Origin: Deltaproteobacteria bacterium
Lineage (GTDB): Bacteria; UBA10199; DSSB01
Length of the DNA stretch: 27,978 nt
Assembly: GCA_024233625.1 (NCBI GenBank)
Contig: JACKPJ010000014.1
Span: 1 to 27,978 of the forward strand
Direction of reading: 5' to 3'
Notes under the pieces: model-generated
What the model was told of the DNA's origin: nothing
Database searches by the model: none
Seen by the model: only the letters and a program-made list of their open reading frames with translations
Translations under genes and position numbers: made by a program
Part shown: piece after piece, positions 25,252-27,978 of the stretch
How positions within the stretch are numbered: position 1 is the first letter of the stretch
How the letters are laid out: every line of letters begins with the position of its first letter

Positions 25252-25346
25252 AGGATTTATCTTTTTTGATTCTTAAGTCACAGCTAATTTATATCCTAAA
25301 ATTTAGAACTCGACAAGTTAAAGTAAAATTTCATAGCATAGGTTTT

Positions 25347-25970
25347 ATGCGCCAGTTCTTTAAAAAGTATTTTAGTGCAGGTATTATTGCTTTGTTGCCG
25401 GTTGCAGGAACACTTTGGCTGCTCAAATTCATCGTCGTTTCTGCCGAGGAAATTTTTCGTTCCTTTATTCCACCACAATTTCTCCCTGAGAAGCATTTTG
25501 GCTTTGATATTCCTGGTTTGGGAATTCTCTTTGCAATTGTTGTTGTGTTATTGGTCGGCTTATTAACCCGTCTTTACATTGGTAGGAGATTGTTGACGGC
25601 TGGAGATCGTATTTTTGCAAAAATTCCTCTCGGTCGAGGAGTTTATACAGCCATTAAACAGTTTTTAGGAACAATCACGGGTGAGGAAAGAAAATCCTTT
25701 CGCCAAGTTGTTTTGGTAGAATATCCTTCGCCAGGATCTCATGCTTTGGGTTTCTTTACCGGTTATGCGAGTGGAGAGGTACAGGCAAAGACTCAACAGC
25801 GGGTGGCAAATGTATTTATTCCAACGACTCCAAATCCCACGAGCGGTTTTTTGCTGATGCTTCCTGAGAGTAAACTGATGCATCTTGAAATGAGCGTTGA
25901 GGATGCCTTTAAATTTATTGTCAGTGGTGGAGTGGTTGTGAAAGAGTATTCTACAAAAAAAGAAATTTGA
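25347..25970 (+). CDS. DUF502 family inner-membrane protein
   Basis: Member of the DUF502 (COG2928) family of unknown function, about 207 residues from ATG 25347. The frame is open to TTG 25266, but those 27 residues are not typical and the family begins at the FFKKYFSAGIIALLPV segment. Two membrane helices are clear (about residues 9-31 and 52-75), followed by a soluble C-terminal domain. Family landmarks include GLLTRLYIGRRLL, IPLGRGVYTAIKQFLGTI, VVLVEYPSPGSHALGFFTG and VFIPTTPNPTSGFLLMLPE. It starts 95 bp after phoU, and that spacer has no strong promoter or Pho box. A functional link with phosphate uptake cannot be shown. Confidence 0.85.
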   Translation: MRQFFKKYFSAGIIALLPVAGTLWLLKFIVVSAEEIFRSFIPPQFLPEKHFGFDIPGLGILFAIVVVLLVGLLTRLYIGRRLLTAGDRIFAKIPLGRGVYTAIKQFLGTITGEERKSFRQVVLVEYPSPGSHALGFFTGYASGEVQAKTQQRVANVFIPTTPNPTSGFLLMLPESKLMHLEMSVEDAFKFIVSGGVVVKEYSTKKEI

Positions 25971-26008
25971 ATAGCTTATAATAATTATTTTCCTAAAGGC
26001 AGCAATTC

Positions 26009-26521
26009 ATGAAAAAGAGGAAAACAATGCGCCGAACTTCTTTCGTTGAAATTTTTAAGGAGAAAAATAAATTTTCGTCGGCACACTTTACGATTTTTTC
26101 AAAAGAAAAACGCGAAAATCTTCATGGTCATAATTATCAAGTTTATTTATGTATAGAATGCGAAATTTTAGAAAATGGTTTATCTTTTGATTATCGATTT
26201 TATAAAAAGAAAATCTACGAACTTTGCCGTGAACTCAATGAATATACTTTATTGCCGACAAAATCGGAGTTTTTGAAAATTGTAGAAGACGAAAATTACT
26301 ACAGTGCAGAGTTTAATCAAGAAAAGCTCTTTTTTCTCAAGAGGGATGTGAAGTTGCTTCCGATTTGTAATATTACCTTAGAAGAACTCTCTTTTTGGTT
26401 TATTCAGCAATTGACTCAAGACAAAATCCAACTCGAAAAGCATCATGTCAATCGTCTCTGTGTAAAGGTGTTTTCAGCTCCAGGGCAATCGGGGTCTTGT
26501 GACTGGAGGAAGGCTTGGTGA
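26009..26521 (+). CDS. 6-pyruvoyl-tetrahydropterin synthase-like protein, atypical active site
   Basis: Member of the COG0720 (PTPS/QueD) family, 170 residues from ATG 26009. ATG 26027 with GAGG six bases upstream is an equally good start. The three zinc-binding histidines are present: His26 in SSAHF, and His39 and His41 in LHGHNY. The catalytic Cys normally found just before HGH is missing. The sequence reads RENLHGH, an ExxHGH pattern like that of PTPS-III proteins, which can replace dihydroneopterin aldolase in folate synthesis. The usual Asp-His pair (LDHxxLx) reads LNEYTLLP, and the C-terminal Glu that grips the pterin ring is not where expected (KVFSAPGQSGS). The region KRDVKLLPICNITLEEL resembles a PTPS subgroup with a longer middle. 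It is coupled to the next gene. The substrate is open. Confidence 0.8.
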   Translation: MKKRKTMRRTSFVEIFKEKNKFSSAHFTIFSKEKRENLHGHNYQVYLCIECEILENGLSFDYRFYKKKIYELCRELNEYTLLPTKSEFLKIVEDENYYSAEFNQEKLFFLKRDVKLLPICNITLEELSFWFIQQLTQDKIQLEKHHVNRLCVKVFSAPGQSGSCDWRKAW

Positions 26522-27219
26522 AAACATTAGTGATTACAGGAGCCAGTCGGGGAATTGGTTTTAGTACAGCTGAGCATTTTTTAGAACAAGGATGGCGGGT
26601 GATCAATCTTTCGCGTCAAACTTGTTCTTTGGAGGCCGTTAAAAATTTTTCTGTCGATTTTTCTCAAGAAAATTGGCAAGAGCAAATTAGAGAAGATTTA
26701 TTGCAAGAATTTTCACAAGCCCAGCAGATTTCTGTGATTCATTGTTCTTCTGCTTATGGAAGTGGGGGATTAGAAAGCGTGCAGGATCAAACTTTGCGTC
26801 AAGATTTTGAAGTTAATTTAATTGCTCCTATTTTACTCAATCAAATCTTATTGGATAAGATGTCACCAGGTTCTTCCATCTTATATCTGGGTTCGACACT
26901 TTCTGAAAAGGCAGTGAAAGGTGTGATCAGCTATGTTATCTCAAAACATGGTGTTGTGGGGTTGATGCGTTCAACTTGTCAGGATTTGGCCGGAACAGGA
27001 ATTCATACCGCTTGTGTCTGTCCTGGATTTACCGACACTGAAATGCTTCGTCAGCACCTTCAGGGAAATACTGCCATGCTGGAATCAGTGAAAGCGCGAG
27101 TTGGAGAAAATCGCCTGATTCAACCCAAAGAAATTGCTCAGACCCTTTTCTTTTGTAGCCAAAATCCTGTTATCAACGGCTCAGTCATTCATGCAAATTT
27201 AGGTCAGATAGAAAATTAA
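26518..27219 (+). CDS. Short-chain dehydrogenase/reductase (SDR), possibly pterin-related
   Basis: Classical SDR oxidoreductase, 233 residues from GTG 26518, cytoplasmic, probably NADP(H)-dependent. The nucleotide motif TGASRGIG is at residues 7-14 and the active site is Ser126 with Tyr139-x-x-x-Lys143 (YVISK). The usual NAG motif is replaced by CSSAYG. CPGFTDTEM fits the family's PG motif. GTG is preferred to TTG 26515 because GGAGGA at 26505-26510 is seven bases upstream. The start overlaps the preceding pterin-enzyme stop (GTGA). A PTPS-like enzyme followed by an SDR is the order expected for sepiapterin- or dihydropteridine-type reduction, but the substrate cannot be read from the sequence; a general SDR role remains possible. 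Confidence 0.87.
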   Translation: MKTLVITGASRGIGFSTAEHFLEQGWRVINLSRQTCSLEAVKNFSVDFSQENWQEQIREDLLQEFSQAQQISVIHCSSAYGSGGLESVQDQTLRQDFEVNLIAPILLNQILLDKMSPGSSILYLGSTLSEKAVKGVISYVISKHGVVGLMRSTCQDLAGTGIHTACVCPGFTDTEMLRQHLQGNTAMLESVKARVGENRLIQPKEIAQTLFFCSQNPVINGSVIHANLGQIEN

Positions 27220-27238
27220 TTTTTGGTAATAAAACGGG

Positions 27239-27532
27239 TTAATTAGAAAATTTTCTCAGCATTTCAAAAGAGTAAATTCCTGTGTCATGTTGATCGGTGA
27301 ATACAAATTGCAGGGCATAGTTTCCGACAGGGTGAGCTTTTTGGATGTCGAGGTTATCCTTCAAAGATTCTTCTAAAGGAATCACACCTTCTGGACTTCT
27401 TCCGGGAATTTCACGACAAACTGCACAAGGACAACGCTCTCTTAAATACGCTGCGGAGAAGGTGCTAGATTTTCCGTCTTGCCATTCAATTTTTATGCCT
27501 CTATCCACTCGACTGATTGAAACTGCTTGCAT
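27239..27532 (-). CDS. DUF971 domain protein (gamma-butyrobetaine hydroxylase N-terminal-like)
   Basis: Small protein of 97 residues made of one DUF971 domain, the fold also found at the N-terminus of gamma-butyrobetaine and trimethyllysine hydroxylases. Visible features are IEWQDGKSSTFSAAYLRERC and the cysteine group Cys34, Cys36 and Cys39 (CPCAVC), probable zinc or iron-sulfur cluster ligands. HPVGNYALQFVFTDQHDTGIYSFEMLR is the typical C-terminal half. Its function in bacteria is not established; stand-alone members are often found near Mrp-type iron-sulfur carrier genes, but none is seen here. It converges on the SDR gene with only 19 bases between the stops, and is the only confident - strand gene in the window. 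Confidence 0.88.
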   Translation of the reverse strand: MQAVSISRVDRGIKIEWQDGKSSTFSAAYLRERCPCAVCREIPGRSPEGVIPLEESLKDNLDIQKAHPVGNYALQFVFTDQHDTGIYSFEMLRKFSN

Positions 27533-27660
27533 AGATTGTTTTCCATCTCTTTTAAAAACTTTGTTATGAAAACTTCTCTAATTGAAGAGGAGTGAAATTC
27601 CAAGATTAATCTTTTCATTTTTCTTTATTTTATTTGGGCTCAGAAAGTCTTTCTTTGTTT

Positions 27661-27684
27661 CTTTCTTTTGGCTTTAAAAGAAAG
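27661..27684. repeat. Inverted repeat CTTTCTTTT / AAAAGAAAG (hairpin copy 2)
   Basis: A perfect 9-bp stem, CTTTCTTTT paired with AAAAGAAAG, closes a GGCTTT loop. It matches the hairpin at 18437-18462 in stem sequence and loop size. It lies in the 202-bp gap between the divergent DUF971 gene and the lipoprotein gene. That gap also holds a short palindrome AAGATTAATCTT (27602-27613) followed by a T-rich run. No confident promoter was recognised there. Confidence 0.7.
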
Positions 27685-27734
27685 CAAGAGCTAATCCTAT
27701 TGATTTCTTCTTATTCCAGTGGCAGATATTTCTC

Positions 27735-27978
27735 ATGAAAACATCGAAAAGAGTGAGTGTAAAAAATATTTCACAGTTTGTCTGCTTAAGTTTCGTTTTT
27801 TTGCTATTGTCCTGTCAATATAAGTCGGCTGTTTTGATTCCTCAAAAAAAGCCTGATCAAGTTCATATTCGTGACCACTATGTTGTGATGATATTGTTGG
27901 ATGGTTCCAGGCCTGAAGAAATCGAAGCGGGTGTTGCTGCTGGACGTTTGCCAACTTTTAAAAAATTATTCTTTGAAG
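27735..27978 (+). CDS. Lipoprotein of the type I phosphodiesterase/alkaline phosphatase superfamily, 3' end missing
   Basis: The first 81 codons of a gene that runs off the window. The product begins with a basic region (MKTSKRVSVK) and a hydrophobic stretch ending in LLLSC, so Cys27 is a likely lipidation site and the protein should be anchored in the cell envelope. After it comes YVVMILLDGSRPEEI and then GRLPTFKKLF. This is the start pattern of the type I phosphodiesterase/nucleotide pyrophosphatase family, where the Asp (Asp56 here) is the first metal ligand. The Thr/Ser nucleophile would lie beyond the window. ATG 27735 has no strong ribosome site, but the signal peptide fixes the start closely. 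The exact substrate class is unknown. Confidence 0.72.
   Translation, partial: MKTSKRVSVKNISQFVCLSFVFLLLSCQYKSAVLIPQKKPDQVHIRDHYVVMILLDGSRPEEIEAGVAAGRLPTFKKLFFE

Noticed and set aside
25266..25346. N-terminal extension of the DUF502 protein from TTG 25266
   Set aside because: The added residues do not resemble the family, and the ATG at 25347 is directly before the typical first segment.
27566..27595. Nine-codon frame (MKTSLIEEE) between the DUF971 gene and the lipoprotein
   Set aside because: Too short to support as a gene; no clear ribosome site. Its start resembles that of the lipoprotein but the match is only about eight bases.
27733..27954. 73-codon open frame on the - strand at the right edge
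   Set aside because: The opposite strand encodes a lipobox and a phosphodiesterase motif, so the - strand frame is a shadow.
1..27978. CRISPR arrays, tRNA or rRNA genes, insertion sequences
   Set aside because: No regularly spaced repeats, cloverleaf-type sequences, rRNA signatures or transposase-like proteins were seen on either strand.

Overview
The window is about 28 kb of AT-rich DNA (roughly 40% GC by eye) from a Gram-negative bacterium. Almost every gene lies on the + strand in tightly packed operons. Outer-membrane-type features (a lipoprotein signal, a periplasmic phosphate-binding protein) support a diderm cell. The phylum cannot be fixed from sequence alone. The Pst transporter looks like the long-subunit form known from gammaproteobacteria. 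The complex I cluster has an order (LMN-ABCDEFGH-JKLMN) that is not the gammaproteobacterial one.

Region 1 (1-18391) is a respiratory complex I (NADH:quinone oxidoreductase) locus. It begins inside a first nuoL and continues with nuoM, nuoN, nuoA, B, C, D, E, F, G, H, J, K and then a second nuoL, nuoM and nuoN. One peripheral arm (B, C, D, E, F, G) and one set of small membrane subunits (A, H, J, K) are therefore flanked by two full sets of the three antiporter-like proton-pumping subunits. The first NuoL carries a tandemly repeated 26-residue segment in its lateral helix; the second does not. No nuoI is present: nuoH and nuoJ overlap where it would be expected. NuoH carries an extra predicted membrane hairpin. 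NuoG is short but keeps the ligands for all its iron-sulfur clusters, including N7.

Region 2 (18392-25251) is a phosphate-starvation operon, pstS-pstC-pstA-pstB-phoU. It lies behind a strong terminator-like palindrome, a second hairpin and a clear Pho box (two CTGTCAC-type repeats 11 bp apart). A textbook rho-independent terminator sits between pstS and pstC and probably makes PstS more abundant than the membrane subunits.

Region 3 (25252-27978) is mixed. It holds a DUF502 membrane protein, an unusual 6-pyruvoyl-tetrahydropterin-synthase-like enzyme translationally coupled to a short-chain dehydrogenase (a likely pterin pair), a convergent DUF971 gene on the - strand, and the start of a lipoprotein of the type I phosphodiesterase/alkaline phosphatase superfamily that runs off the window.

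No tRNA, rRNA, CRISPR array, transposase or phage gene was recognised. No gene-free stretch exceeds 300 bases; the two longest (18392-18593 and 27533-27734) are about 200 bases each and are described below.
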